DNA from: Gemmatimonadaceae bacterium
GTDB taxonomy: Bacteria > Gemmatimonadota > Gemmatimonadetes > Gemmatimonadales > Gemmatimonadaceae
Direction: 5' to 3'
Length of the DNA stretch: 51,940 nucleotides
Assembly (NCBI GenBank): GCA_025930755.1
Contig: JAICOJ010000013.1
Span: 1-51,940, forward strand
Part shown: positions 42,780 through 51,940 of the stretch, piece by piece
Numbering within the stretch: position 1 is the first letter of the stretch
How the letters are laid out: every line of letters starts with the position of its first letter
Notes under the pieces: model-generated
Seen by the model: only the letters and a program-made list of their open reading frames with translations
What the model was told of the DNA's origin: nothing
The model's database searches: none
Program-made: the position numbers and the translations under genes

Positions 42780-43570
42780 CCACGCGCGCCGAGGGTGCGT
42801 TTCTCTCCGGAAAGCACGCCATCGTCACCGGCGGCGGCAAGGGGATTGGTGCCGCGATCGCGCGCGAGCTGGCGGCCCATGGCGCATCGCTGTCGCTGCT
42901 GGGGCGAGACACGACGGCGCTCGACCGTCAGGCCGCCGCGATTCGCGAGGGCGGAGCGCGCGTGGAGACGTTCGTCTGCGATGTCGCGGACGAAGGGCTG
43001 GTCGAGAGCGCCTTCGCCGACGCTCTTGGCGCGCTGGGCGTGCCGTACGTGCTCGTGAACAACGCCGGCGACGCGTCCGCCGCGCTCTTCCACGAGCTCG
43101 ATCGCGCGAGCTGGGACCACACGATCGCGGTGAATCTCACCGGGACCTTTCTCTGCACGAGGCGTGTCATCGGTCCGATGCTCGCGGCGGGTGAGGGACG
43201 CATCGTCAACATCGCTTCCACGGCCGCACTCAAAGGCTACAAGCGGATGGCCGCCTACAGCGCCGCCAAGCACGGCATCCTCGGCCTAACGAAATGCCTG
43301 GCGCTGGAGACGGCGAAGAGCGGCATCACCGTCAACGCCGTCTGTCCGGGGTACACGGCGGAGACGGGGCTGCTCGATCGCGCCATCGACAACCTCAGGA
43401 GCGCCGGCAAGAGCGAGGAGGAGGCCCGGGACATGCTGAATCGTGGAAGCGCTCGCGGCTCGCTCGTGCGCCCGGAGGAAGTCGCCAGCACCGTGGCCTG
43501 GTTGTGCTCCCCGGGAGCGAGTGCAGTCACCGGGCAGGCGATCGTCGTCGCAGGCGGGGAGGTCATGTGA
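42776..43570 (+). CDS. SDR family oxidoreductase
   Basis: The 264-residue protein is a classical short-chain dehydrogenase: TGGGKGIG cofactor loop (18-25), NNAG (95-98), and catalytic Ser148, Tyr161, Lys165. In this operon it would oxidise a 3-hydroxyacyl-CoA-like intermediate in the beta-oxidation-like steps. It starts with an ATGA overlap on the upstream gene. Confidence 0.9.
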
Positions 43571-43615
43571 CCCTCACCGCTTCCCGCCCCTGACCGTTCG
43601 CTCTATGTTGGCCGC

Positions 43616-44449
43616 ATGACCACGCGCATTCGCGGCACGGATCTCACGCCGCGCCACTTCAAGTGGCACACCGACGACCGCGTCGCCACCATCACGCTGA
43701 ACCGCCCCGAGCGAAAGAATCCGCTCACCTTCGAAGCGTACGCCGAGCTGCGCGACACGTTCAGGCAGCTGGCCTTCGCCAGCGACATCAAGGTCGTGGT
43801 GCTCACCGGCGCGGCCGGGAACTTTTCGTCAGGCGGCGACGTGCACGAGATCATCGGGCCGCTCGTGCAGATGAAACGCGACGGGAAGATGGATGAGCTC
43901 CTCGCGTTCACGAGAATGACCGGCGACGTCGTGCGAGCGATGCGGGCCTGCCCGCAGCCGATCATCGCGGCGGTGGACGGCGTCTGCGCCGGCGCCGGCG
44001 CCATCCTCGCCATGGCGAGCGACCTGCGCATCGGGACGTCGCGAACCCGCGTCGCGTTCCTGTTCACGCGGGTGGGGCTCTCGGGGGCGGACATGGGCGC
44101 GTGCGCGATGCTGCCGCGGATCATCGGTCAGGGCCGGGCCGCCGAGCTGCTGTATACCGGCCGGTTCATCTCCAGCGATGAGGCCGAGCGGTGGGGCTTT
44201 TTCAACAAGGTCACGGCGCCGGAGGCGCTCGAGGACGAGGTGCGCTCGCAGTCGCGATCGCTGGCCTCGGGCCCGACGTTCGCCCACGCGATGACCAAGC
44301 GTGCGCTCCACCAGGAATGGGGAATGGCGATCGACGAGGCGATCGAGAGCGAGGCGCAGGTGCAGGCGATGTGCATGCAGACGGAGGATTTCGCGAGGGC
44401 GTTCGAGGCGTTTGCCCGGAAGCAGTCGCCGGTGTTCGAAGGCAATTGA
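43616..44449 (+). CDS. Enoyl-CoA hydratase/isomerase family protein
   Basis: The 277-residue protein has crotonase motifs: '[16 protein letters not shown]' and '[25 protein letters not shown]' forming the oxyanion hole, with '[30 protein letters not shown]' following. It would hydrate or hydrolyse an alicyclic enoyl-CoA in the pathway. 45 bases separate it from the SDR gene and 13 from the dehydrogenase. Confidence 0.9.
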   Translation: MTTRIRGTDLTPRHFKWHTDDRVATITLNRPERKNPLTFEAYAELRDTFRQLAFASDIKVVVLTGAAGNFSSGGDVHEIIGPLVQMKRDGKMDELLAFTRMTGDVVRAMRACPQPIIAAVDGVCAGAGAILAMASDLRIGTSRTRVAFLFTRVGLSGADMGACAMLPRIIGQGRAAELLYTGRFISSDEAERWGFFNKVTAPEALEDEVRSQSRSLASGPTFAHAMTKRALHQEWGMAIDEAIESEAQVQAMCMQTEDFARAFEAFARKQSPVFEGN

Positions 44450-44462
44450 AGGAACGGCGAAG

Positions 44463-45638
44463 ATGACCCACGAGGCCGACCACCTCGAGTGGCCATTCTT
44501 CGAGGCGGGTCATCGGACGCTGGCGCTCGAGATTCGGCGCTGGGCTCGAGCGGAGCTCTGGGACGAATCGGAGCCCCATGACGTCGATGCCGCCTGCCGG
44601 GCGCTCGTCAGGCAGCTCGGCGCGGCGGGATGGCTGCGGCACGTCGTGCCTGCGGCGTATGGCGGCGCGAGCGACGCGCTGGACGGGCGCTCGCTCTGCC
44701 TGATTCGGGAATCGCTCGCGACGTCGTCGGGGCTCGCCGACTTCGCCTTCGCGATGCAGGGGCTGGGGACGGGGCCGATCACGCTGTTCGGGTCGGACGC
44801 GATGAAACGGCGCTATCTGCCGGACGTCGCAGCGGGGCGCCGCATCGCCGCGTTCGCGATCTCGGAGCGTGGCGCCGGCTCCGACGTGGGGGCGATGGAA
44901 ACCGTCGCGCGCCGGGACGGGGAGGGTTTCGTCCTCGACGGCGAGAAGACGTGGATCTCCAACGCAGGGATTGCCGATCATTACGTCGTCTTCGCCAGGC
45001 TCGAGGCAGGCAAGCAGCGCGATGGGGACCGGCGCTACGTCGCGCTGGTCGTCGACGCCGATGACGCCGGCATCAGCGTGCCCGAGCGGATCGATGTCTC
45101 GGCGCCGCATCCCCTCGGCACCGTGCGATTCGAGCGTTGCCGCGTCGGGGCGGATCGCGTCGTGGGAGAGGCGGGAGCCGGACTGCGCGTCGCGCTCGCC
45201 ACGCTCGATCTGTTTCGCCCGACCGTCGGCGCCGCGGCGCTGGGCCTCGCGCGGCGCGCGATGGACGAGGCCTGCGCCTGGGTCGCCGGACGCGAGGTCT
45301 TCGGAAAGCCCCTCGCCGACCATCAGATGACCCAGGCCCGGCTGGCCGAGATGGCCGTGCGCATCGACGCCAGCGCGCTCCTCGTGTACCGCGCCGCATG
45401 GACGCGCGACACGACCGGGCGCCGAACGACTCGTGAGGCAGCGATGGCGAAGCTTCACGCCACCGAAAGCGCCCAGCGCGTCATCGATGATGCGATTCAG
45501 CTTCTCGGCGCGCGTGGGGTGCAGAAGGGCGCGGTCGTCGAGCGGCTCTACCGGGAGATTCGCGCGCTCCGCATCTACGAGGGAACGAGCGAGATCCAGA
45601 AGATCGTCATCGCCGGCACCGTGACGGGGCGCGCATGA
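44463..45638 (+). CDS. Acyl-CoA dehydrogenase family protein
   Basis: The 391-residue FAD enzyme has the family signatures '[19 protein letters not shown]' in the middle domain and '[20 protein letters not shown]' at the C-terminus, whose Glu is the usual catalytic base. ATG 44463 is used because the upstream extension of the frame overlaps the hydratase gene. It would introduce a double bond into a CoA thioester and passes electrons to ETF. It overlaps the ligase gene by four bases. Confidence 0.92.
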   Translation: MTHEADHLEWPFFEAGHRTLALEIRRWARAELWDESEPHDVDAACRALVRQLGAAGWLRHVVPAAYGGASDALDGRSLCLIRESLATSSGLADFAFAMQGLGTGPITLFGSDAMKRRYLPDVAAGRRIAAFAISERGAGSDVGAMETVARRDGEGFVLDGEKTWISNAGIADHYVVFARLEAGKQRDGDRRYVALVVDADDAGISVPERIDVSAPHPLGTVRFERCRVGADRVVGEAGAGLRVALATLDLFRPTVGAAALGLARRAMDEACAWVAGREVFGKPLADHQMTQARLAEMAVRIDASALLVYRAAWTRDTTGRRTTREAAMAKLHATESAQRVIDDAIQLLGARGVQKGAVVERLYREIRALRIYEGTSEIQKIVIAGTVTGRA

Positions 45639-47266
45639 CCGCTCACGTCGATCAGTTCGCGCGGCGCATGCTGCCGCCCCGAGAGCTCTGGCCCGAGATC
45701 TCGATGGGCGAGCTGCGCTACCCGGACGTGATGAACTGCGCCGCCGAGCTGCTCGACACCATGGTCGGTCAGGGGAACGGAGACCGCGTCGCGCTGCGCT
45801 TTCCCGGCGGGACCTGGACGTATCGCGAGCTGCTCGAGCGCTCCAATCGCATCGCTCACGTCCTGACGAGAGACCTGGGGCTCATACCCGGCAATCGTGT
45901 GCTGCTGCGCGGTCCGAACAACCCGATGATGGCGGCGTGTTGGTTCGCGGTGCTCAAGGCGGGGGGCGTGGTCGTCTGCACGATGCCGCTACTTCGCGCC
46001 CGCGAGCTCGCCTATCTCATCGACAAGGCGCAGATCACCCTCGCGCTCTGCGACGCCCGCGTCCTTCAGGAGCTGGAACAGGCGGCGGCGAGTGCATCGA
46101 CGTTGAAGCGCATCGTCGCGTTCGGCGTCGATGCGCCCGACTCGCTCGATACGTTGATGCGCTCGCGACCGGCGATCTTCACCAACATCGCGACTGCCGC
46201 CGATGACGTCGCCCTCATCGCGTTTACCTCGGGCACGACCGGCCAGGCGAAGGGGACGATGCATTTCCATCGCGACGTGCTCGCCATTTGCGATCTGTTT
46301 CCGCGCCACGTGCTTCGTCCCACGCGCGACGACATCTTCTGCGGCTCCCCGCCCCTGGCCTTCACCTTTGGCCTCGGCGGGCTGCTGCTCTTCCCGATGC
46401 GCGTGGGCGCGTCGACGGTGCTCCTGGAGCAGGCGACACCCCCCCAGCTGCTGCAGGGCATTCAGGACTTCCGCGCGACGGTGTGCTTCACCGCGCCTAC
46501 CGCCTATCGAGCGATGGCGGCGTCCAGCGCCGGGTTCGATCTCTCGTCGCTGCGGAAATGCGTCTCGGCGGGCGAGCACCTTCCCGCGGCGACATTCGAG
46601 AAGTGGCGCGCGGTGACCGGCCTCAGGATCATCGATGGCATCGGCTCGACGGAGATGCTCCACATCTTCATCAGCGCGTCGGGCGACGACATCCGCGCGG
46701 GATCGACAGGCCGGGCGGTGCCCGGCTATCGGGCCCGCGTGATCGACGGCAACGGTAATGAGGTGCCCCCCGGAACGATCGGGCACCTCGCCGTGCAGGG
46801 CCCGACGGGCTGTCGCTATCTCGACGACACCGAGCGCCAGCGCGCCTACGTCAGGAATGGATGGAATCTCCCCGGCGATTCTTATCGCGTGGATGAAGAC
46901 GGCTATTTCTGGTATCAGGCGAGGACTGACGATCTCATCGTCTCATCCGGCTACAAGATCTCGGGCCCGGAGGTCGAGAACGCGCTCCTCGACCATCCCT
47001 CGGTCGCGGAGTGCGGCGTCGTCGGCATCCCGGACGAGGAACGCGGCTGCATCGTGAAGGCGTTCGTCGTGCTGCGGCCGCGCGTTCCGGCGACCGAGGC
47101 GACCATGAAGGAGCTTCAGGAGTTCGTGAAATCGCAGATCGCGCCGTACAAGTATCCGCGGAGCATCGAGTTCGTCACCGCGCTGCCGCGGACGGAGACG
47201 GGTAAGCTGCAGCGCTTTCGACTACGCGAGACGCCGGCATCCTCGAGCGCGGAGCACGCGAAGTGA
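45635..47266 (+). CDS. Aryl-CoA ligase (benzoate/2-aminobenzoate-CoA ligase type)
   Basis: The 543-residue protein is an ANL-superfamily acyl-CoA synthetase: P-loop '[16 protein letters not shown]', '[11 protein letters not shown]' (A5), '[22 protein letters not shown]' (A8) and the catalytic Lys in '[10 protein letters not shown]' (A10). The 'GSTEMLHIF' region is characteristic of the benzoate-CoA ligase family. It would activate 2-aminobenzoate with ATP and CoA and so feed the operon. Overlaps both neighbours by four bases. Confidence 0.88.
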   Translation: MTAHVDQFARRMLPPRELWPEISMGELRYPDVMNCAAELLDTMVGQGNGDRVALRFPGGTWTYRELLERSNRIAHVLTRDLGLIPGNRVLLRGPNNPMMAACWFAVLKAGGVVVCTMPLLRARELAYLIDKAQITLALCDARVLQELEQAAASASTLKRIVAFGVDAPDSLDTLMRSRPAIFTNIATAADDVALIAFTSGTTGQAKGTMHFHRDVLAICDLFPRHVLRPTRDDIFCGSPPLAFTFGLGGLLLFPMRVGASTVLLEQATPPQLLQGIQDFRATVCFTAPTAYRAMAASSAGFDLSSLRKCVSAGEHLPAATFEKWRAVTGLRIIDGIGSTEMLHIFISASGDDIRAGSTGRAVPGYRARVIDGNGNEVPPGTIGHLAVQGPTGCRYLDDTERQRAYVRNGWNLPGDSYRVDEDGYFWYQARTDDLIVSSGYKISGPEVENALLDHPSVAECGVVGIPDEERGCIVKAFVVLRPRVPATEATMKELQEFVKSQIAPYKYPRSIEFVTALPRTETGKLQRFRLRETPASSSAEHAK

Positions 47267-47658
47267 AGATCGTTCAGCCTGCGGGATGGCCGCGCCCGGC
47301 CGGCTACGCGAACGCGGTGAGCGCGAGCGGCCGCGTGGTCTCGGTTTCAGGACAGATTGGATGGGATCCCGTGACCGAGACGTTCGCGGCCGACGGGATG
47401 GCGGCGCAGGTGCGACAGGCGCTCGACAATCTCGTCGTCGTGCTGCGCGCCGCAGGCGCCGAGCCGCGCCACGTGGTGCGTCTCACCTGGTACGTGACCG
47501 ATCGCGCCGAGTACGTGGGCGCGCGCCGTGAGATCGGCGAAGCATATCGTGCGCTGTTCTTCGACCACTATCCCGCGATGTCGGTGGTCGTCATCGCCGG
47601 CTTGCTCCATCCCCGCGCCAAAGTGGAGATCGAGGCGACGGCCATGATTCCACCGTAG
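47263..47658 (+). CDS. RidA family (enamine/imine deaminase) protein
   Basis: The 131-residue protein starts at GTG 47263 and has the YjgF/RidA pattern 'VSVSGQIGWDP', 'QVRQALDNLVVVLRAAGAEPRHVVRLTWYVTD' and 'PAMSVVVIAGLLHPRAKVEIEA'. RidA proteins hydrolyse enamine/imine intermediates and release ammonia. As the last gene of the operon it would explain removal of the amino group of a 2-amino-cyclohexene-type intermediate. Confidence 0.88.
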   Translation: MKIVQPAGWPRPAGYANAVSASGRVVSVSGQIGWDPVTETFAADGMAAQVRQALDNLVVVLRAAGAEPRHVVRLTWYVTDRAEYVGARREIGEAYRALFFDHYPAMSVVVIAGLLHPRAKVEIEATAMIPP

Positions 47659-47669
47659 CGACGAGAGTG

Positions 47670-48842
47670 ATGACGCACGCGCGATTCCTCGGAGCCGCGT
47701 CAGCAATGGTTGCGCTAGCGGCATGCGGCGGAGGGACTCCGCGCGTCGCGGAGCCACTGCCGGCTCAGTCCGTGTGGGTGAGTCCGGAGCGGCCGCGGCT
47801 GCCGGCCGATGCGGACACCAACGATCCCAACGCATACTACCAGCGCGGGGCGGCGACGATCGGCTACCGCGCGGACACCGCCGCGGCGGCATTTTACTGG
47901 GCTGCCCGGCTCGACCCCTGGCGTGCGGACGCGTATTACGCGCGCTCCGTAGCACTCATGCGCACGTTGTGGGCGCCGCATCGCCGCACCCACATCTTCG
48001 TGCCGACGCGCAGACTCCGCGCGAACGAGATCAGGATCATTGACTCCCTCAATCACCTCGCCTACGACCTCAATCCGTTCATCGACCGCGACTTCGATTA
48101 TCTGCTCGGTCCGCCGGTGGGAGCATACGTGTGCGGCCGGGTACGGGATGCGATGTCGGCGGGCCTGTGTTTCATGCGGCTCGGCGATTTCGGCAAGTCG
48201 GTGGAAAAGCTCAGCGCCGCACTGATCAAGGATCCGAAGCACATCTCGCTGCACTACCTTCGCGCGCACGCCTACTTTCAGCTCGAGGCATACGACAGCG
48301 CCGCAACCGACCTCGGGGTTCTCGCCGATTCGCTCGGGAATCGCCAGGAGAAGGAGTTGACGGCGTTCTATGTGTCGCGGGCGACGATCTATTACGCTCA
48401 GGGGATGGCGTACATGCAGCTCGACGACACCGCGGCCGCGCGCCAATCCTATGAGCGCGCGCTCGTGGAGGACCTCGGCTTTCACATGGCCAGCGTCCGG
48501 CTCGCGGGCCGAGCGCTGTCCATGGCGGATACCGCGGCGGCGCTCAGGCACATGGCGCATGCGGTGGGCGTGAGCCCGACCGACGCCCCGCTTCGCTATT
48601 ACTACGGCCTCATCCTCGATCATGACGGGCAGCCGCGGGAGGCCGAGGAACAGTATCGCCAGGCGATCGAGATCAATCCGCACTTCGCGCCCCCGTACAT
48701 GCATCTCGGGCGTCTGCTGGAACGTCACGACCTCGGAAGCGCGGTCGCCTCGTACGAGACGTTTCTTCAGCGCTCGCCGCTCAGCGACACGACCCGCGCG
48801 TGGGTGGTGCGCCGTTTGCGAGGTCTCGTGGGCTCACCCTAG
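47670..48842 (+). CDS. TPR-repeat lipoprotein
   Basis: The 390-residue protein begins MTHARFLGAASAMVALAACG with lipobox LAAC. Several TPR units follow, clearest at about residues 170-205, 240-275 and 315-350 ('YYYGLILDHDGQPREAEEQYRQAIEINPHFAPPYMHLGRLLE'). TPR lipoproteins hold protein complexes in the envelope. It is 11 bases after ridA but its function looks unrelated to it. Confidence 0.82.
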   Translation: MTHARFLGAASAMVALAACGGGTPRVAEPLPAQSVWVSPERPRLPADADTNDPNAYYQRGAATIGYRADTAAAAFYWAARLDPWRADAYYARSVALMRTLWAPHRRTHIFVPTRRLRANEIRIIDSLNHLAYDLNPFIDRDFDYLLGPPVGAYVCGRVRDAMSAGLCFMRLGDFGKSVEKLSAALIKDPKHISLHYLRAHAYFQLEAYDSAATDLGVLADSLGNRQEKELTAFYVSRATIYYAQGMAYMQLDDTAAARQSYERALVEDLGFHMASVRLAGRALSMADTAAALRHMAHAVGVSPTDAPLRYYYGLILDHDGQPREAEEQYRQAIEINPHFAPPYMHLGRLLERHDLGSAVASYETFLQRSPLSDTTRAWVVRRLRGLVGSP

Positions 48843-48862
48843 CGCGAGGCGAAGCGCCCATC

Positions 48863-49057
48863 GTGCCACCCCCACCGAACAAGAACGAGCCGCGCCGTAC
48901 GCAGCCCGCGCGATCGCGCCCTGACGAACCGCATCCCGAACAACCGGACGCGGTCGAGCAAGCCTCGCGCGAAAGCTTCCCCGCCAGCGACTCTCCTTCC
49001 TGGTCTCCGCTGCATCCGGGAACGCCGAGCGAGCATCCCGACGGGGAGCGGAGTTAG
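48863..49057 (+). CDS. Small disordered protein with SRESFPASD motif
   Basis: The 64-residue product from GTG 48863 is Pro-, Glu- and Arg-rich and ends with 'VEQASRESFPASDSPSWSP', a motif that recurs in many small uncharacterised bacterial proteins. That motif supports real coding in spite of the weak start. Confidence 0.6.
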   Translation: MPPPPNKNEPRRTQPARSRPDEPHPEQPDAVEQASRESFPASDSPSWSPLHPGTPSEHPDGERS

Positions 49058-49062
49058 GCGGC

Positions 49063-49150
49063 CGAACGAGGAACGAGGAATGAGGAACGAGGAAGTGGCA
49101 GCAGTCTCCGTTGCGCGCTTTCTCGTTCCTCGTTCCTCGTTCCTCGTTCC
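49063..49150. repeat. Long imperfect inverted repeat made of GAGGAACGA units
   Basis: The left arm repeats GAACGAGGAA with one variant (GAATGAGGAA); the right arm (49121-49150) is built of CTCGTTCCT units. They can form a stem of at least 25 pairs with one wobble, around a 26-base loop. It may be a terminator or an expanded simple repeat. Confidence 0.7.
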
Positions 49151-49192
49151 GACGTTGCGCTTCTGCGGCGCGCGTCGCCAGTTTTCCCCCAC

Positions 49193-50380
49193 ATGCTGAA
49201 AACGACACCATTTCACCCGCGCACCGCCGCGCTCATGGAAGCACAGCAGTGGCGGCGCTGGGCGGGGTTCCTCGTGGCGAGCGCCTACGAGATGTCGCAC
49301 GAACGCGAATACCACGCGATTCGCAGCTCGGCGGCGCTCTTCGACGTCTCGCCGCTCTACAAGTACCACGTGCGCGGTCGCGATGCCACGCGCCTCCTGG
49401 ACCGCGTCGTCACGCGCAACGTCGCCAAGTGTCAACCCTGCCAGGTGATGTACACCCCCTGGTGCGATCCCCGGGGGAAGGTGATCGATGATGGAACGCT
49501 GCACCGCTTCGGGGAGGACAACTACCGGCTGACGTCCGCCGATCCGAACCTGCGCTGGCTCCATCAGAACGCGCGCGGCATGCAGGTGGACATCGAGGAT
49601 GTCTCGGAGCGCGTCGCGTCGCTCTCGCTCCAGGGACCGCTGTCGCGGGTCATCCTCGAGCGCGCCATCGGGCGCGACCTCGGGACACTGAAGTACTTCC
49701 GCCTCACGAATGCGACCATCGGGGACGTCGCGGTCGTCATCTCCCGCACCGGCTACACCGGTGATCTCGGCTACGAAGTATGGATGGACGGCGCCGACGC
49801 GCTGCCGGTCTGGGATGCCCTCATGGGGCACGGAAAGCCGTACGGGATCACCCCGGCAGGGATGCTGGCGCTGGATATCGCCCGCATCGAGGCGGGGCTG
49901 ATCCTTCTCGACGTCGACTACGTCTCCGCTCGTAAGGCGCTCATCCCCGGGCAGCTGTCGTCGCCCTTCGAGCTCGCGCTGGCGTGGACGGTGTCGATCG
50001 ACAAGCCGCCGTTCAACGGCAAGCAGGCGCTCACACGCGAGAAGACCGACGGACCGTCGTGGTCGCTCATGGGTCTCGAGATCGATTGGCTCACCCTCGA
50101 GCCGCTCTACGAGAACATGGGACTCGCCCCGCGCGTCGCGGCCATCGCGTCGCGCGTCAGCGTGCCGGTGTACGACGGGTCGAGGCAGGTGGGGTATGCG
50201 ACGAGTAGTACCTGGTCGCCACTGCTCAAACGCTACATCGCGCTCGCGCATCTCGAAGCGTCGGCAGCCCGGCCGGGGAAGACGCTCGAATTCGAGATCA
50301 CCGTCGAGCACCGGCGGAAGCGAGCCCAGGCGCGCGTTCGCAAGCTTCCCTTCTACGATCCGCCGAGGAAGCGCGCGTGA
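49193..50380 (+). CDS. GcvT-like aminomethyltransferase family protein
   Basis: The 395-residue protein follows the glycine-cleavage T-protein fold: 'EYHAIRSSAALFDVSPLYKYHVRGRDATRLLDRVVTRNV' at the N-terminus, 'SLQGPLSRVILERAIG', 'ISRTGYTGDLGYEVWM' and 'YGITPAGMLALDIARIEAGL'. It should bind a folate and move one-carbon units, for example from glycine or another methylated amine. True GcvT works with GcvH and GcvP, absent here; overlap with the next oxidoreductase gene suggests a demethylase-like system instead. Confidence 0.85.
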   Translation: MLKTTPFHPRTAALMEAQQWRRWAGFLVASAYEMSHEREYHAIRSSAALFDVSPLYKYHVRGRDATRLLDRVVTRNVAKCQPCQVMYTPWCDPRGKVIDDGTLHRFGEDNYRLTSADPNLRWLHQNARGMQVDIEDVSERVASLSLQGPLSRVILERAIGRDLGTLKYFRLTNATIGDVAVVISRTGYTGDLGYEVWMDGADALPVWDALMGHGKPYGITPAGMLALDIARIEAGLILLDVDYVSARKALIPGQLSSPFELALAWTVSIDKPPFNGKQALTREKTDGPSWSLMGLEIDWLTLEPLYENMGLAPRVAAIASRVSVPVYDGSRQVGYATSSTWSPLLKRYIALAHLEASAARPGKTLEFEITVEHRRKRAQARVRKLPFYDPPRKRA

Positions 50381-51940
50381 AGAACGGGAAGGTGGATGCC
50401 ATCGTCATCGGCGCCGGTCACAACGGGCTCATCTGCGCCGCGTACCTCGCGCGCGCCGGCAAGAAGGTCCTCGTGCTCGAACGGAGGCACATCGTCGGCG
50501 GTGCCGCAGTCACGGAGGAGATCGTTCCCGGATTCAAGTTCTCCGAGTTCTCCTACGTCGTGAGTCTGCTTCGTCCCGAGATCATTCGCGAGCTCGATCT
50601 TCCGGCCCACGGGCTGCAGATCCTCCCCCTGGAGAGCACGGTGACGCCGATGCTCGACGGGAACTATCTCGCCGCATGGGCCGATCACGACGAGACGCGA
50701 CGTGAGCTGTATCGACACTCGCCGCTCGACGCCGACGCGTACGACGAGTTCGGCATTCTGATGCATCACATGGCGCACGCGGTGAAGCCGATCATCGGCA
50801 TGATGCCGCCGGATCCCGCGTCGCTCTCCCCGAAGGAGCTCCTCTCGCTCGGGAAGCTCGGCGGGCACATGCGGTCGCTCGGCGCCCGCAAGTTCTACGC
50901 GCTCCACAAGCTCATGACGATGAGCTCGGCGGACTATCTCGACGAATGGTTCGAGACCGATGTCCTCAAGGCCACCAAGTCCGCCAGCGGCATCATCGGC
51001 ACCTTCATGGGTCCGCGCTCGCCCGGATCGGCCTACGTTCTCCTGCATCACTACATGGGGGAGATCGACGGCGCCTTTCGCGCGTGGGGGTTCCAGAAGG
51101 GCGGTACCGGTGGCGTGAGCGATGCCATCGCCGGCGCGGCCACGAGGCTGGGCGCGGAGATCAAGCTCGAGTCACCGGTGGGGCGTGTCATCGTGAAGAA
51201 TGGTCGGACGACCGGAGTCGCGCTCGAGAACGGGGATGAGTATCACGCCGACGTCGTCGTATCGGGGCTCGATCCGAAGCGCACGTTCCTGAAGCTCGTC
51301 GAGGAGCGTGAGCTGCCCGATGATTTCGTGGCCAGCATTCGGCGGTTCAAGACGCGCGGCTCCTCCGGCAAGGTGAATCTGGCGCTGTCGGAGCTGCCGC
51401 GCCTCACCTGCATGGCGCCTGAGAACATCGCCCGGTGGGGCGGCGTTCCGATTCCCCCGGAGCGGTATCTGCGCGGCGCCATCTCGATCAGCCCGACGAT
51501 GGACTACGTCGAGCGCGCCTACGACGACGCCAAACATGGCTCCTTCTCGAAGCGGCCCTACATGGACGTCGTGATCCCGTCGATGATCGATCCGGGAATG
51601 GCGCCGCCAGGCCAGCACGTGATGTCCATCTTCTGCCAGTACGCGCCCTTCGCGATCGAGGGTGGCTGGGACGACGCCAGGCGCGACGCCTTCGGTGACG
51701 CGGTGGTCGATGCGCTCGCCGTGCATGCGCCGAACATCAAGAGCGCGATCATCGCGCGGCAGGTGCTCACGCCCGCCGACATCGAGCGGATCACCGGGTT
51801 GACGGAGGGGAACATCTTTCAGGGCGAGCTCGCCCTCGATCAGCTGTTCTTCCTGCGTCCGGCGCCCGGGTATGCCAAGTATCGCACGCCGGTCGACGGC
51901 TTCTATCAGTGTGGGTCGGGGACGCATCCGGGCGGCGGGA
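50377..51940 (+). CDS. Phytoene dehydrogenase-like FAD oxidoreductase (3' end outside window)
   Basis: At least 521 residues from GTG 50377, overlapping the GcvT-like stop. It has an N-terminal FAD-binding motif 'VIGAGHNGLICAAYLARAGKKVLVLERR', the 'GGAAVTEEIVPGFKFSEFSY' segment and the C-terminal 'QLFFLRPAPGY...GFYQCGSGTHPGGG', which is typical of phytoene desaturase/PYROXD2-like proteins. The pairing with a folate enzyme does not suggest carotenoid synthesis. The last part runs off the window. Confidence 0.88.
   Translation, partial: MKNGKVDAIVIGAGHNGLICAAYLARAGKKVLVLERRHIVGGAAVTEEIVPGFKFSEFSYVVSLLRPEIIRELDLPAHGLQILPLESTVTPMLDGNYLAAWADHDETRRELYRHSPLDADAYDEFGILMHHMAHAVKPIIGMMPPDPASLSPKELLSLGKLGGHMRSLGARKFYALHKLMTMSSADYLDEWFETDVLKATKSASGIIGTFMGPRSPGSAYVLLHHYMGEIDGAFRAWGFQKGGTGGVSDAIAGAATRLGAEIKLESPVGRVIVKNGRTTGVALENGDEYHADVVVSGLDPKRTFLKLVEERELPDDFVASIRRFKTRGSSGKVNLALSELPRLTCMAPENIARWGGVPIPPERYLRGAISISPTMDYVERAYDDAKHGSFSKRPYMDVVIPSMIDPGMAPPGQHVMSIFCQYAPFAIEGGWDDARRDAFGDAVVDALAVHAPNIKSAIIARQVLTPADIERITGLTEGNIFQGELALDQLFFLRPAPGYAKYRTPVDGFYQCGSGTHPGGG

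Overview
The window looks like a piece of a high-GC bacterial chromosome, most likely a member of Gemmatimonadota. This is an inference from the combination of very GC-rich coding, many small lipoprotein and membrane genes, a PknB-type kinase with a C-terminal coiled coil, a reaction-centre-type cytochrome c and an actinobacterial-style GlgC/GT4 pair. No rRNA or tRNA is visible, so the assignment is moderate.

Region 1 (1 to about 13.8 kb, perhaps to 16.8 kb) is a gene-cassette array of a chromosomal integron. Single small genes alternate with about 135-bp attC recombination sites whose outer boxes read GCATAAC/GCAGAAC on the left and GTTATGC/GTTCTGC on the right. The start of each cassette is complementary to the box at the end of that same cassette rather than to its neighbour, which is the signature of integrase-made cassettes. 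Thirteen sites are well preserved between 7 and 8649. Further right they become degenerate, rearranged or shortened, so the integrase and attI should lie to the left of position 1 and the older end lies to the right. Cassette products include a transglutaminase-like protein, a GNAT acetyltransferase, DUF1772, YcxB-like, HIT and SnoaL-like proteins, a beta-propeller lipoprotein and many unknown lipoproteins.

Just beyond the last recognisable large attC, at 14090-14335, is a gene that ordinary ORF calling splits: a SelW/Rdx-family selenoprotein with an in-frame TGA at the U of a C-x-x-U motif, a perfect Shine-Dalgarno sequence and a bacterial-type SECIS hairpin right after the TGA.

Region 2 (14.3-22.1 kb) holds an ArsR/SRPBCC regulatory module with a clear palindromic operator, two VOC-fold proteins, a second YcxB-like protein next to a short attC-like site, small membrane proteins and a SAM methyltransferase. 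Region 3 (22.4-32.7 kb) has a Ser/Thr kinase followed by a 32-bp perfect palindrome, a 9-bp tandem-repeat tract, an ATP-grasp ligase/dimethylargininase pair, an SGNH hydrolase, DinB, cupin, TauE-like and cytochrome c genes. Region 4 (32.8-40.4 kb) has glycogen genes (glgC, GT4 synthase, Nudix), a PAS histidine kinase, a second ArsR/SRPBCC pair with its own operator, and an M23 peptidase.

Region 5 (40.4-47.7 kb) is a tight operon that fits aerobic, CoA-dependent 2-aminobenzoate (anthranilate) breakdown: a monooxygenase/reductase fusion, SDR, enoyl-CoA hydratase, acyl-CoA dehydrogenase, aryl-CoA ligase and a RidA deaminase. The right end has a TPR lipoprotein, a GcvT-like protein and the start of a phytoene-dehydrogenase-like oxidoreductase cut by the window edge. 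An octamer GCCTAACG (either strand) recurs through the window but is absent from the first 9 kb of cassettes.
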